Shown here: one piece after another, positions 29,789-40,564 of the stretch | How positions within the stretch are numbered: position 1 is the first letter of the stretch | Layout: every line of letters begins with the position of its first letter | Origin: Bacteroidales bacterium | Lineage (GTDB): Bacteria > Bacteroidota > Bacteroidia > Bacteroidales > UBA12077 | Assembly (NCBI GenBank): GCA_016342685.1 | Contig: JAEINU010000001.1 | Location: 970,920 to 1,034,919 of the forward strand | Direction: 5' to 3' | Length of the DNA: 64,000 nt | The notes under the pieces: generated by a model | Database searches by the model: none | What the model was told of the DNA's origin: nothing | Seen by the model: the letters and a program-made list of their open reading frames with translations, nothing else | Program-made: the position numbers and the translations under genes

Positions 29789-31792
29789 ATGAACCAAAAT
29801 TTTTCAGTGCATATTGTAGTTACTATTGTATTTGCATTTTTAGTTCAATGCACTTCTTTTGCAATAGAAAAACCTGAAAATGAATTCGAAAGAGAATATT
29901 TAAATTTTCACATATTAGAAAGTGAATTTGCAGAAGGAAAATATTTAGATGGCAATTTACAGGAACTGGGATTTACACAATACTACAATAAAGAAACTCC
30001 TTTTAAAACACCTCTTGATAATAGAATGCTAACTTTAAGGTCGGAGTTTACAGTTGATAGTATTTTCATTAATCAAGATTTATATTTAGTAGTTTTGCCT
30101 GTTGATTATCCATGCAATATATATTTAAATGGCGCGCTTTTATCAATAAGAGGAAATTCTCAAAAAAGATACACCAACAGAATACATTATTCCGAAAATT
30201 TCTTATTAGCAAGAGATAGGATAAATTTTAATGGTAAGAATGAAATAGCATTTCAGCTTTATCCAGAAGAGGGTGAGATTTATCCTCTTGGTAAAGTTTT
30301 TATCTCAAACTCAAAGGATGCTACAAGATATGTTTTTTATCGCAATTTGCTAGGTACTAAATTGTTGTTCGCTCTGTCATTATGTGGTTTTGTATTTTGT
30401 GTATTTTATTTAATAATATATATAAGTAGAAGAGAATATCAAAGACAGCATTTTTTGTTTTTTGCATTTATGAACCTGTTTTTTGTAATAAGTTATAGCA
30501 ATAATATTTTCACTTATAATTATTCAAATACATTTCTTCTGGAAAAGATTGCTAGAATAGGATTTCCATTATTTATTTTCGTTGGAATTTGTTTTCTATT
30601 AGAGTATACAAACCTTTTTAAAAAGAAAAGATTAATAAAAGTAATATTAGCTTTAATTTATATACCTGCAATTTTCATGGTATTAACTCCCAAAACTACA
30701 ACAGGCGTAATTCAAGCTTATAATTCGTATCCTATAATTTCCTTGTTTGCAGGTAATTTTATGTTATTTATTTTAACCTTTTTGTATTTTTTAAAGGAAA
30801 GAAATGTAAAATCAACATTTCTGTTAGTTATATTTTTCTTAAATATTATTGCGGGATTATACGATGGATATTATTTTGCAATTTTGAAAATAAAACCATT
30901 CATGCTGTTAACGCCTGTTACGGTCTTTGGAATCAATCTTATCATCTTTTTTATTCTAGCAGTAGATCACTCTAAACTTTATCATGTTGCTTTAGAAAGC
31001 TCTAAAAAATTCGCAAAACTTAATCAGGATTTGGAATTGCAAGTTGAAAAAAGAACACAAAAAACGATTGAATATGCCAATAAACTTGAAGAGGCCAATA
31101 GCACAAAAGATAAATTCTTTTCAATTATTGCTCATGATTTAAAGAATCCGTTTAATACCTTAATTGGTTACTCCGATGTACTTAAGTCTGATTTTAGAGA
31201 ATATGGGCAGGATGAAATTTATCAGCATTTAAATACAATATATAATACCTCAGTAAATGGATATAATTTATTAGAAAACTTACTAAAGTGGTCGCAGTCT
31301 CAAACAAATAAGATATTATTTGAGCCTCAAAAAGTAAATTTATTTAACATAGTACAGATTTGCATTGAAGATGTTGAAAATCAAAGCCAATTTAAGGATA
31401 TCGAAATTCATAATGATGTTTCCAAAAATTATCACATTATTGCTGATCAGAATTTATTAAAGACTGTTTTGCGAAACCTTGTAAATAATGCAATAAAATT
31501 TACAAATCGAAATGGTATGATCACAATAAGTTCTACGAAAGATGAATTTTGTACAGAAATTTTGGTTAAGGACACAGGTGTAGGAATGTCGGGAAAATAT
31601 GTTAATGATTTATTTAAAATCGATAGAATTAGCACTATGGCTGGAACCGATAAGGAAAAGGGAAGTGGCTTGGGATTAATCCTTTGTAAAGAGTTTGTTG
31701 AAAAACATGGAGGGAAAATTTGGGTGGAAAGTAAACAAGGTATTGGTAGCGAGTTCAAATTTACAATCCCCAAAATCATCGAAATGAATTAA
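29789..31792 (+). CDS. 7TMR-DISM-like sensor histidine kinase
   Basis: ORF 667 aa; N-terminal extracytoplasmic part, ~7 TMs, HisKA (FSIIAHDLKNPFN) and HATPase_c (GSGLGLILCKEF). Confidence 0.88.
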   Translation: MNQNFSVHIVVTIVFAFLVQCTSFAIEKPENEFEREYLNFHILESEFAEGKYLDGNLQELGFTQYYNKETPFKTPLDNRMLTLRSEFTVDSIFINQDLYLVVLPVDYPCNIYLNGALLSIRGNSQKRYTNRIHYSENFLLARDRINFNGKNEIAFQLYPEEGEIYPLGKVFISNSKDATRYVFYRNLLGTKLLFALSLCGFVFCVFYLIIYISRREYQRQHFLFFAFMNLFFVISYSNNIFTYNYSNTFLLEKIARIGFPLFIFVGICFLLEYTNLFKKKRLIKVILALIYIPAIFMVLTPKTTTGVIQAYNSYPIISLFAGNFMLFILTFLYFLKERNVKSTFLLVIFFLNIIAGLYDGYYFAILKIKPFMLLTPVTVFGINLIIFFILAVDHSKLYHVALESSKKFAKLNQDLELQVEKRTQKTIEYANKLEEANSTKDKFFSIIAHDLKNPFNTLIGYSDVLKSDFREYGQDEIYQHLNTIYNTSVNGYNLLENLLKWSQSQTNKILFEPQKVNLFNIVQICIEDVENQSQFKDIEIHNDVSKNYHIIADQNLLKTVLRNLVNNAIKFTNRNGMITISSTKDEFCTEILVKDTGVGMSGKYVNDLFKIDRISTMAGTDKEKGSGLGLILCKEFVEKHGGKIWVESKQGIGSEFKFTIPKIIEMN

Positions 31793-31867
31793 AGTCTTTG
31801 CATACTATAAACAAATCTTGCAAAAAGATGTTTTACAATTAGATACCAAATTAATATTGTAAACATT

Positions 31868-32803
31868 ATGAGACAGTTCATATTCCTTTTATTATTTACA
31901 GTTATTTTTTTATTGGATGTTAAAGATATGTCTGGGCAAGGTTGCAGCGATGCAGGTGTTTGTACGATTCATACTTTAAAAGATCAATCATTTAATCCTT
32001 TCGCAGAAAATGCAAAAAGAAATGCTTTTAAATCTGGCTTAACATATGGAATAGGTGAACGAGATATAAAATATATTAATCCATATGTTGAATATTCAAA
32101 TATACTAACAGAAAAAGTAAGCATTGCAGCAAAAATTGTATACACTTTTGTAAACGGAGAGCTTGCCAAAACAAACAATCTTAGTGATATTTATATTTCA
32201 TCAAATTTTCTGGTGCTGAATAAAGAATTAGCAAGCTTATCTGCTATAGTTGGATTAAAAATACCTTTAAATAATTCAAATACAGAAAATAACGATTTGC
32301 CCTTACCAATGCATTATCAAAGTTCACTCGGAACCTACGATATAATTATAGGCGCAAACTATATTTATAGTCGATTGGGAATTAGTTTGGCTGTTCAATA
32401 CCCAATTGTTAATTCAAATGAGAATGAGTTTTTAACACCTGTTAGTTCAGATTTAATCGAATCAAATTATGTTTCAACAAATTCATATGAGCGTAAAAGT
32501 GATTTTATGAATCGAATATCATATAATATCCCAACTTTTAATAATAAGTTGGTATTTCGCCCAAGTTTATTGAGTATTTATCATTTGGGAAATGATATTT
32601 TTATTGATGATAATGGAGATGAAGTTGAGATAGAGGGATCACAGGGTTTAACAATTAATGCAAATATATTTTTAAACTATTCAATTTCGGATTCCAAAAT
32701 TTTGGAAATTTCGTTGGGATCTCCATTTCTTACACGAGATTCAAGGCCTGATGGCTTAACCAGAAAACTTGTTGCGGGCATAGAATACATATATATCTTT
32801 TAA
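31868..32803 (+). CDS. Secreted outer-membrane beta-barrel-like protein
   Basis: ORF 311 aa; signal peptide, alternating beta-strand-like pattern, C-terminal aromatic IYIF. Confidence 0.55.
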   Translation: MRQFIFLLLFTVIFLLDVKDMSGQGCSDAGVCTIHTLKDQSFNPFAENAKRNAFKSGLTYGIGERDIKYINPYVEYSNILTEKVSIAAKIVYTFVNGELAKTNNLSDIYISSNFLVLNKELASLSAIVGLKIPLNNSNTENNDLPLPMHYQSSLGTYDIIIGANYIYSRLGISLAVQYPIVNSNENEFLTPVSSDLIESNYVSTNSYERKSDFMNRISYNIPTFNNKLVFRPSLLSIYHLGNDIFIDDNGDEVEIEGSQGLTINANIFLNYSISDSKILEISLGSPFLTRDSRPDGLTRKLVAGIEYIYIF

Positions 32804-32885
32804 TATTGAAAATAAATTTTGATTGTTTGTTAGAATCATATATTTTCGGAGGCTCTTATAAATATGGACTTAAAGATATTTTAAT

Positions 32886-34394
32886 ATGAAAAGGAGCCCA
32901 ATAGCATTATTTTTAAATGGAGTAGAAAAAGTAGGAAACGCATTACCTCACCCTGCAACATTATTTGGCATTTTTGCACTTTTGATCTTGCTATTCTCGG
33001 CACTGTTCGGAGCATTAGGGGCATCTGCAGTGCACCCAGGAACAGGTGAGGTTTTCGAAGCTGTCAATTTATTATCAAGAGATGGTGTTTATATGATCTT
33101 GACCAAAATGGTTAAGAATTTTACCAATTTTGCTCCTTTAGGGATTGTAATTGTAGCAATGTTAGGTATTGGATTAGCAGAGAGCTCAGGATTAATTGCT
33201 GTGTTAATTAGAAGTTTGGTAATATACTCACCAGAGAAGTATTTAACCTTTATAATTGTTTTAGCGGGAATATTATCAAATTTAGCTTCTAGTGTAGGAT
33301 ATGTATTATTAGTTCCGTTGGCAGGAACTATATTTATTGCTGTTGGACGAAATCCAATAGCAGGTATGGCAGCTGCATTTGCCGGGGTCTCCGGTGGCTA
33401 TTCTGCAAATTTAGTTCTTGGAACCATTGATCCATTGCTAGCGGGACTATCGCAGGAAGCTGCTCGTTTGGTTGATCCGGAATATTTAGTAAATCCAACA
33501 GCCAATTATTTCTTTATGGTTGCTTCTACTTTTTTAATCGCTGGGCTTGGAACATGGGTTACCGAAAAGATTGTGATACCACGCTTAGGACCCTATAAAA
33601 GTGAAGGTGTCGAAAAAGAAGAAATTTCAAGATTAACTCGAATTGAGAAAAAAGGAATAAAAAGAGCATCATTGGTTTTTCTCGGCTTTATTGTATTATT
33701 ATTAATTGGACTAATACCTGAAAACGGAATATTGAGAGGTACAGATGGTACATTTTTACAATCACCAGTACTGAAAGGTGTAGTTGCTATTTTATTTTTA
33801 GTTGCTGGTTTAATGGGATTGATATATGGTTTGGTGATAGGAAAATACAAAAACGATTCAGATGTAATGAAAGGTATGGCAGAGTCGATGAAAACTCTTG
33901 CATCATACATTGTTTTAGTATTTTTTGCAGCTCAATTTGTTGAGTATTTTAATTGGAGTAATTTGGGAATAATATTAGCAATTAATGGAGCAAGTTTTAT
34001 TCAAAGTTTAAATCTTGGATTAATTCCATTAATGATCATGTTTGCAATTTTTGCAGGTACTATTAACTTGGTAATGGGAAGTGCTTCTGCAAAATGGGCA
34101 TTGTTAGCGCCAATTTTTATTCCTATGTTTATGTTCTTGGGTTATACACCGGAATTAACCCAAGTTGTATATAGAATAGGTGATAGTGTTACAAATATTA
34201 TATCTCCAATGATGAGTTTCTTTGCATTAATAATTGTTTACTTTCAAAAATACGATGATAAATCTGGTATAGGTACAATTGTAGCTACCATGTTACCATA
34301 CTCCGTAGTTTTCTTTATCGGTTGGATTATTCTTTTAGTTGCATGGTTATTACTAGGTGTTCCTTTAGGACCTGGAGCAGGAATACATTTATAA
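32886..34394 (+). CDS. AbgT-family transporter
   Basis: ORF 502 aa; NALPHPATLFGIFA, GVSGGYSANLVLGTIDPLLAGLSQEAA. Confidence 0.9.
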   Translation: MKRSPIALFLNGVEKVGNALPHPATLFGIFALLILLFSALFGALGASAVHPGTGEVFEAVNLLSRDGVYMILTKMVKNFTNFAPLGIVIVAMLGIGLAESSGLIAVLIRSLVIYSPEKYLTFIIVLAGILSNLASSVGYVLLVPLAGTIFIAVGRNPIAGMAAAFAGVSGGYSANLVLGTIDPLLAGLSQEAARLVDPEYLVNPTANYFFMVASTFLIAGLGTWVTEKIVIPRLGPYKSEGVEKEEISRLTRIEKKGIKRASLVFLGFIVLLLIGLIPENGILRGTDGTFLQSPVLKGVVAILFLVAGLMGLIYGLVIGKYKNDSDVMKGMAESMKTLASYIVLVFFAAQFVEYFNWSNLGIILAINGASFIQSLNLGLIPLMIMFAIFAGTINLVMGSASAKWALLAPIFIPMFMFLGYTPELTQVVYRIGDSVTNIISPMMSFFALIIVYFQKYDDKSGIGTIVATMLPYSVVFFIGWIILLVAWLLLGVPLGPGAGIHL

Positions 34395-34423
34395 AAGCAT
34401 TAAATATACAATATACAAAATGA

Positions 34424-34449
34424 TGGCCTGATTTATTCAGGCCATTTTT
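34424..34449 (+). terminator. Intrinsic terminator
   Basis: TGGCCTGA-TTTAT-TCAGGCCATTTTT. Confidence 0.88.
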
Positions 34450-34510
34450 GTATTAAAGAACATTGTTTTTTAAACGATATTTCTTCAATTTTACTAACTA
34501 AATAATTGAT

Positions 34511-35164
34511 ATGGCAGCAAATAATAGATTTACAAAAGGAGAGGAAATTGCAAATTCTATATCGCATGGTTTAGGAGTTGTTTTTGCAATTGTGGCTTTA
34601 GTACTAATGGCTGTGTCATCGACTAGATACGGAACAGTGTGGCATGTTGTAAGTTTTAGTATTTATGGTTCGTTTCTTATATTACTGTATTTATCATCTA
34701 CATTAAATCATTCGTTAAAGTTTGGAACTAAAGCGAAAGATTTTTTTCATAATTTCGATCAGATAGCTATTTTCCTGTTTATTGCAGCAACTTATACACC
34801 TATAGCATTGATTTATTTAAGACATGATTGGGGCTGGGTAATGTTTGGAATTGAGTGGGGATTTGCCTTAACAGGTGTTCTGTTAAAAGTTTTGATGCCC
34901 AATAAATTCGAAAAAGGAGTCAATATATTTTATGTTATATCTTATCTGGTAATGGGTTATCTTTTTGTTATGTTTCTAATTCCATTATACAAACATATGC
35001 ACCCAATGGGGATTGGTTTTATTTTTATTGGTGGAGCATGTTATACTTTAGGTGTAGTATTTTTTAAAATGGAAAAACTGAAGTTTAGCCATTTAATTTG
35101 GCATTTATTGGTAATTGCAGGAAGTGTTTGCCACTGGGTTGGCATATTTTATTATACATTATAG
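34511..35164 (+). CDS. trhA: Hemolysin III / PAQR-family membrane homeostasis protein
   Basis: ORF 217 aa; GEEIANSISHGLG, SSTLNHSLKFGTKAKDFFHNFDQIAIFLFIAATYTP. Confidence 0.9.
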   Translation: MAANNRFTKGEEIANSISHGLGVVFAIVALVLMAVSSTRYGTVWHVVSFSIYGSFLILLYLSSTLNHSLKFGTKAKDFFHNFDQIAIFLFIAATYTPIALIYLRHDWGWVMFGIEWGFALTGVLLKVLMPNKFEKGVNIFYVISYLVMGYLFVMFLIPLYKHMHPMGIGFIFIGGACYTLGVVFFKMEKLKFSHLIWHLLVIAGSVCHWVGIFYYTL

Positions 35165-35172
35165 AAATTTTA

Positions 35173-35505
35173 TTATAAATCTCTGAAACTACTTTTAAAA
35201 ATAAAAGCCACCAAAATAAAAGCAACATAGGTTTGTGGTTCTTTTAGTATATAGGCTATTGCAATACTAAATACAGTACCTATAAAGTTCAGAAATAAAG
35301 CCATGTATGTAAAGGCTTTAATCTTAAGTTTCCTTACAGATAAATTATACAGACCAATAAATATGTAAGTTAATCCTGCACCAAAAAACCAAATTGAATC
35401 TGCATTAATCGATGAAAATCTTACAAATGCAAATGTTGAATGTATTATTCCTAAAATAATAAGAGTGTAAATAACAATACGTACTAACTTTTTCATTGAT
35501 TTCAT
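35173..35505 (-). CDS. Hypothetical small membrane protein
   Basis: ORF 110 aa, 3-4 hydrophobic segments. Confidence 0.6.
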   Translation of the reverse strand: MKSMKKLVRIVIYTLIILGIIHSTFAFVRFSSINADSIWFFGAGLTYIFIGLYNLSVRKLKIKAFTYMALFLNFIGTVFSIAIAYILKEPQTYVAFILVAFIFKSSFRDL

Positions 35506-35566
35506 ATATTATGTAACTAATTCGGAACGATTTATGTATACAAATTTACAAACAATCTTATTAAAC

Positions 35567-36520
35567 ATGAAAATATTACGAATTATCCTGGTAATCATTC
35601 TTATAATAAATGTTTCTTGTCGTAAAAAAGAATTTGATAATCCATTAGATGATTGGTTTCAAGATCCGCCTGTAGCTCCAATCACACAAACTATTAAAAC
35701 AGTGGTTCCTATTGGTTATGCGGCTTCGGTTGCAATGCTTTATTTAAAGGGGTACGATGTTCCGGTTGCAAAGATTGAAAAACGAAAAAGTGCAACTTTA
35801 TTGTATGTAAATACCGAAACAGATTATCCGTATACTTTTGAGGGTGATGATTATGGACAAATGATAATTGCAGTATTATCAACAGATGTAAATACTGCTT
35901 TGGTTTCAGTTTTCTTTACTGATATGGATATTGTTGCCGGAAAATTTAAACTTAAAAACGTAGTTGCATTTCCTGTCATTTTTGATGATCTAAACAATAA
36001 GATAACAGCAGTATATGCTTCAATGGATATAAACTTAGGAGACAACTTATTTCCTGATATTGATTTAACCTCAGACGAGATTGAAGATAATTTGGGAAAA
36101 CTCGATAATGAAAGAACAAATAGTACGCTAGATGGAGTAGAAATTGCCATCACTCAGGATGCTTGGATAATAGATGTTTATTATAATGATATTGATGATT
36201 TATTAGATGATGAGTTTAAGATTTATGGTGGACAGCAAGCAATAGCTGTAGAAGATTTTGATACAGAGTCTTCGGTAGGAGCATTGCAAATGGCGATGAT
36301 TGGTGTTGAGTTTTCTTCTGATTGTTTAAAAAACCCTTCGAGTGGTTATGCTTTTATGCAGGATGTCGAAGTAGCAAGTTCATCCAATAGTAGTAACATA
36401 GTTTTTGGGCATGTATTTTATGAATTTCATCCTCGTTGCGATGGTGATATAGTTGTGGATTTAGCAACTGGCAATTTTATTTTTGCAATTGGGAAGGAAA
36501 TAGACTTAGGTTTAAATTAG
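35567..36520 (+). CDS. Hypothetical lipoprotein
   Basis: Internal start MKILRIILVIILIINVSC gives a lipobox; ORF-track start at 35534 is likely too long. Confidence 0.65.
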   Translation: MKILRIILVIILIINVSCRKKEFDNPLDDWFQDPPVAPITQTIKTVVPIGYAASVAMLYLKGYDVPVAKIEKRKSATLLYVNTETDYPYTFEGDDYGQMIIAVLSTDVNTALVSVFFTDMDIVAGKFKLKNVVAFPVIFDDLNNKITAVYASMDINLGDNLFPDIDLTSDEIEDNLGKLDNERTNSTLDGVEIAITQDAWIIDVYYNDIDDLLDDEFKIYGGQQAIAVEDFDTESSVGALQMAMIGVEFSSDCLKNPSSGYAFMQDVEVASSSNSSNIVFGHVFYEFHPRCDGDIVVDLATGNFIFAIGKEIDLGLN

Positions 36521-36540
36521 TAAATAAACTCTCGCATAAA

Positions 36541-36571
36541 AAAGGTGACTAATTTCAGTCACCTTTTTTTT
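36541..36571. terminator. Bidirectional terminator
   Basis: AAAGGTGACT-AATTTC-AGTCACCTTTTTTTT. Confidence 0.88.
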
Positions 36572-36589
36572 ATTTATATATTGGTTTAT

Positions 36590-37153
36590 TTATTGTACCA
36601 TAATTTTAACGTCAAGAATAAATTCATCGTCAATCATGTTATCGCCTAAGTTGTCGAAAAACTTACCCGAACCATAACGAACTTCATATAAAGTTCTATC
36701 AACAGAAATACTTGCCATATAAGCTTTTTCAGTTTCTTTCACCATAAATGAAATAGGTTTTGTAATTCCTTTTATTGTTAGTTTACCATTAACTTTAGCC
36801 TCACCATTTTTGAAGACAGAACCTTCAGTAATTTTTAAATTTGCAACTGGATATTTTTCAACACTAAAAAAGTCATCTGATTTTAAATGTCCAATAAGTT
36901 TTTCATTCCATTCAGCATCTTCTAAATCACTGCAAGTAATTGATATCATATCGATATTAAATTCACCACCAATAATTTTATTGTCCTCAATTTTTAACGA
37001 ACCATCTTTTAACTTTATAAAACCCCAATGTTCACCAGTAACTTTTTTACCAGTCCATTTTAATTCAGAGTTACTTGAGTTTACTGGCACTTGTTGTGCC
37101 ATTGCCGTAAATGCAATAAATAGAACTGCTAATAGTAAATTAATTTTTTTCAT
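36590..37153 (-). CDS. YceI-family protein, periplasmic
   Basis: ORF 187 aa; NSELKWTGKKVTGEHWGFIKLKDGSL, GKLTIKGITKPISF. Confidence 0.88.
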   Translation of the reverse strand: MKKINLLLAVLFIAFTAMAQQVPVNSSNSELKWTGKKVTGEHWGFIKLKDGSLKIEDNKIIGGEFNIDMISITCSDLEDAEWNEKLIGHLKSDDFFSVEKYPVANLKITEGSVFKNGEAKVNGKLTIKGITKPISFMVKETEKAYMASISVDRTLYEVRYGSGKFFDNLGDNMIDDEFILDVKIMVQ

Positions 37154-37270
37154 ATCTTGCTGTTTTTAGTTAATAATAGTTTGTTGAACTTATGTTTGTT
37201 TTATAAAACAAAAAGTAAAACATATTGTTTACAACAATTTTCTGAAATGTTTGTAAATTAATTCGATAGC

Positions 37271-39784
37271 TTATATTCCACCCTTAAAGTCGAAGTTTAG
37301 TTGAGTCTGCAAATTTGATATTTCGGAGATAATTTTTTTTATTGTTGTTTTTTCAATATCTGTTAAATCATTAATATCAATTAAATTATCAGGAGTTTTA
37401 TTTTTGATTAGCTTATTTACTTGAAATTTAAACCTTAAAAGCATTAAATAGTTTAATGAAATAATTATTTCGTTGTAAAGAGATTTACTGATATGATTTA
37501 ATGAACGTAATTTTTCTAATCGAAGAATCGAATTTGTTTCGGTAATATTATATTTTAGTGAGTACAATCTAATAAAACTTATTATTGGAAGAATTATTTT
37601 TTTAACATCGATGTTAGATGAGTCTTTGTCTTTTGAGTTACTTACAATATTTCCAAAAAGATTTACAACTGATTTATATTTTAAAATTGGGTTTGCCATA
37701 TGTTGAAAAAATACAGCTTTGTTATTTAGTGTGGTAAAAATAAATTGTGTTAAATCGTTTGTAAGTTTCTGATCGCCATAAACGCATCTTAAATCGAAAA
37801 ATATTCCAGCTTCGAGAATACTTTTTGGATCGCCATTATTTATCCAATCTTTAAACTGATTTTTCCATTCATCAATAGATAAAACCCATTTTGGATTATT
37901 AGCCATAACTTCGCCATTACAATATTTAAATCCTAAATAATCTAAAGATTTTGCAACTACTTTTCCTAATTCAACGAAATATTGTTTAAATACTTTGTAA
38001 TTATCTGCATTTACATTTTCAAATATTATAGCATTATCCTGATCTGTAGCTAAAGTTTGTTCCATTCTTCCTTCACTACCAACCGCAATAAATTCGAATT
38101 TACAAGGAGGGTTTCCAATAGTTTCAATCGTTAAACGAATAACTCTTTGTGTAATGGCATCGGTTAATGATGTAATAATTCTAGTTATATTTTGTGTTCT
38201 GGCACCACTATTAATAAGAGCTTTTATTAAGATAGGTAATTTTTTAGTTGTTTTTTCAATTTCATAAATGTTCTCCGAGGCTTCAACTTCTCTTACAAGA
38301 AAACTTATTGAGTTCCGATTCATTTCATGAATGTCGAGGTTGCTTATTACACCAACGATATCGGATTGATTATTTTTTACTGCTAAATGCGATAATTGTT
38401 TATCCTTAAATATTAAAATAGCCTCGTAAAGGAGAATGTTGTCGTTAACCGAAATTACCGGAGCAGATATAAATTGTGCTATTGAATTTGAAATATTAAT
38501 ATTTTCAGCAATAATTCTTGATCTAATGTCACTGTCGGTTATTAAACCAATAATTTGCTGATTTTGAGTAGTAAAGATAACATCACAGTTTTTTCGAGTC
38601 ATTATTCTTGCCACTTCGTTAATTGGAGTGTTAATGTCACATGTTACCAGATCTTTAATAAAATGCTTAATCGATTGATTCATTAATAGGAGAGACGTTT
38701 GCACTTCGTTCGAAAGTTGCTCTGTTTCTTTTTCTACTAAGTTTATTTGAGTAATATCTTTAACAATAATAATATATCCCTCTTGTTTTCCGAAAAATAC
38801 TTTTGATATGGTAAGAACGATTTCTTTATAAGGTTTTTTTAATGATTTCAATTTAGCATCAAATGATTCTGATTTCCCGGAAATATTAATTTTGGATTTT
38901 AACTCATCCCAAGAAATGTCAAAAAGATCGTCAAATTTTAACGATAATACATAGCTTGCCGAACTACCCAACATTAAATTAAATTTCATATTCGAGAATC
39001 TAATCTCATTGTCAATAATAAGAATTGTACCATCAACGGAAGCCTCCACTAATGATTGATATTTTCTTCGAGATGCTTTTAGTTTATCTTCCAGAGACTT
39101 CCTTCTTCTTTCGATGTCTAAACTTTGTTTAACAATTATAAGGATGATTATACCAATAATGCCGAAAATGATAAAAGCAATCTTATTTAATCGCTTTTTA
39201 AGAATTGATATTTCCTCTTTTACATCTTCAAGATATATTCCGGTTCCAATAATCCAATTCCAATTTTCATACTTTTTTACAAACGATAATTTAGGAACTA
39301 TTCTGCTTGAATCATCTTTCCATTGCCACATATAATCAACAAAACCTTCGCTCAATGAATCTACAATATTCACTGCTTCAACAAAAAGCAATTTTCCGGC
39401 CTGATCTTTATAATCTGTTAATTCAGTTCCATTTAATTCCTTTCTGTAAGGATGCATTATCATTTTAGGCTGCATATCTATAATCCAGAAATAATCTTTA
39501 CTTTCTTTGCCATAACGAATCTTTTCGATTCGTTTTATCGACAAATCTTTGGCTTCTTGTAAGCTTATTAAACTATCTGCATAATCTTGATTGTATTCTT
39601 CAATTAAGCTCCAGGTAGCATTAACTAATTCACTTAACATCTCACGTTTTTTATCCATTATATTTTTTTCAAACGTAGGAATGATAAAAACATACATAGA
39701 TACTATGAATAGAAGAACCGTTAGTATTGATGGGAACACAATTCCTGCTAAAAAACGGCTAATATCTTTTGAAGTTAAGTGCAT
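37271..39784 (-). CDS. Cache-PAS-CBS pair-DUF294 nucleotidyltransferase-like signalling protein
   Basis: ORF 837 aa; Cache-like periplasmic region (KDYFWIIDMQPKMIMHPYRKELNG, WNWIIGTGIYLEDV), PAS-like segment, two CBS-like repeats, GSEGRMEQTLATDQDNAIIFE (GlnD/DUF294-like NTase). Confidence 0.85.
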   Translation of the reverse strand: MHLTSKDISRFLAGIVFPSILTVLLFIVSMYVFIIPTFEKNIMDKKREMLSELVNATWSLIEEYNQDYADSLISLQEAKDLSIKRIEKIRYGKESKDYFWIIDMQPKMIMHPYRKELNGTELTDYKDQAGKLLFVEAVNIVDSLSEGFVDYMWQWKDDSSRIVPKLSFVKKYENWNWIIGTGIYLEDVKEEISILKKRLNKIAFIIFGIIGIIILIIVKQSLDIERRRKSLEDKLKASRRKYQSLVEASVDGTILIIDNEIRFSNMKFNLMLGSSASYVLSLKFDDLFDISWDELKSKINISGKSESFDAKLKSLKKPYKEIVLTISKVFFGKQEGYIIIVKDITQINLVEKETEQLSNEVQTSLLLMNQSIKHFIKDLVTCDINTPINEVARIMTRKNCDVIFTTQNQQIIGLITDSDIRSRIIAENINISNSIAQFISAPVISVNDNILLYEAILIFKDKQLSHLAVKNNQSDIVGVISNLDIHEMNRNSISFLVREVEASENIYEIEKTTKKLPILIKALINSGARTQNITRIITSLTDAITQRVIRLTIETIGNPPCKFEFIAVGSEGRMEQTLATDQDNAIIFENVNADNYKVFKQYFVELGKVVAKSLDYLGFKYCNGEVMANNPKWVLSIDEWKNQFKDWINNGDPKSILEAGIFFDLRCVYGDQKLTNDLTQFIFTTLNNKAVFFQHMANPILKYKSVVNLFGNIVSNSKDKDSSNIDVKKIILPIISFIRLYSLKYNITETNSILRLEKLRSLNHISKSLYNEIIISLNYLMLLRFKFQVNKLIKNKTPDNLIDINDLTDIEKTTIKKIISEISNLQTQLNFDFKGGI

Positions 39785-39790
39785 CTATCG

Positions 39791-40564
39791 TTAATCTTCA
39801 TCTTGTTTAGGAGGGAATAATTTCTGAATTAAATTTCTTTTTTTCAAGGGTTTGCCTAATAAAATATTTAAGTTGTTTTCGGCTGTAAGATTTTGATTCC
39901 ACAATTCAATTGCTTTTTCATAATTATTGATTGCGCTTTCATATTGTTCTTTATGTCGATTAATAATACCTAAATTAGTAAAAGCTACTGATAATCTTCT
40001 TTTAGTTTCATATTGCGAAGTTTCAATTTCTTGAATTCTGCTTTGTATGAATTTTTCTTTTTGTTTATCAGTATATGATTCAAGTCCTTTAAAATAATTA
40101 TCAGAAATCAATTCTTGAATTTCTTCTTTGTTTAATTTTCCATAAGTTTTTAACCAGTTTTCATAAATTGAGATACTCATTAAAACCGAATTGAGAGAAA
40201 GGTTTAGCAAGGAATCTTTTGATAGTTCTGAATATCGGCTTGAGTTATTTTCATAAAGAGCCATTGTTAAAAAGGCAGCAGATCTATTATTATACAATAC
40301 CCCAATTTCAAACGATTCCGAGAAATGGGTTACCTGAGTATAAATAAACTCAACTGAGTCTAAAAGATCGAACACTTTATCAAAATCACTTTGTATAGCA
40401 TATTCATTATATTTTTCATAAAGCTCTCTTGCCTCTTTTACTCTTGGATCTTTAGATGAATTAATTCCTTTATAATGAAAATACGAAAATACGATTACAA
40501 GAAAGGAAAGAGCAATCATCACAAGGATGAATGCTCTTTTATTGTTTTTTTTATAAAAACTCAT
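39791..40564 (-). CDS. Membrane-anchored TPR protein
   Basis: ORF 257 aa; N-terminal TM, TPR-like AFTNLGIINRHKEQYESAINNYEKAIELW; 4-bp-type overlap with the upstream symporter gene. Confidence 0.75.
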   Translation of the reverse strand: MSFYKKNNKRAFILVMIALSFLVIVFSYFHYKGINSSKDPRVKEARELYEKYNEYAIQSDFDKVFDLLDSVEFIYTQVTHFSESFEIGVLYNNRSAAFLTMALYENNSSRYSELSKDSLLNLSLNSVLMSISIYENWLKTYGKLNKEEIQELISDNYFKGLESYTDKQKEKFIQSRIQEIETSQYETKRRLSVAFTNLGIINRHKEQYESAINNYEKAIELWNQNLTAENNLNILLGKPLKKRNLIQKLFPPKQDED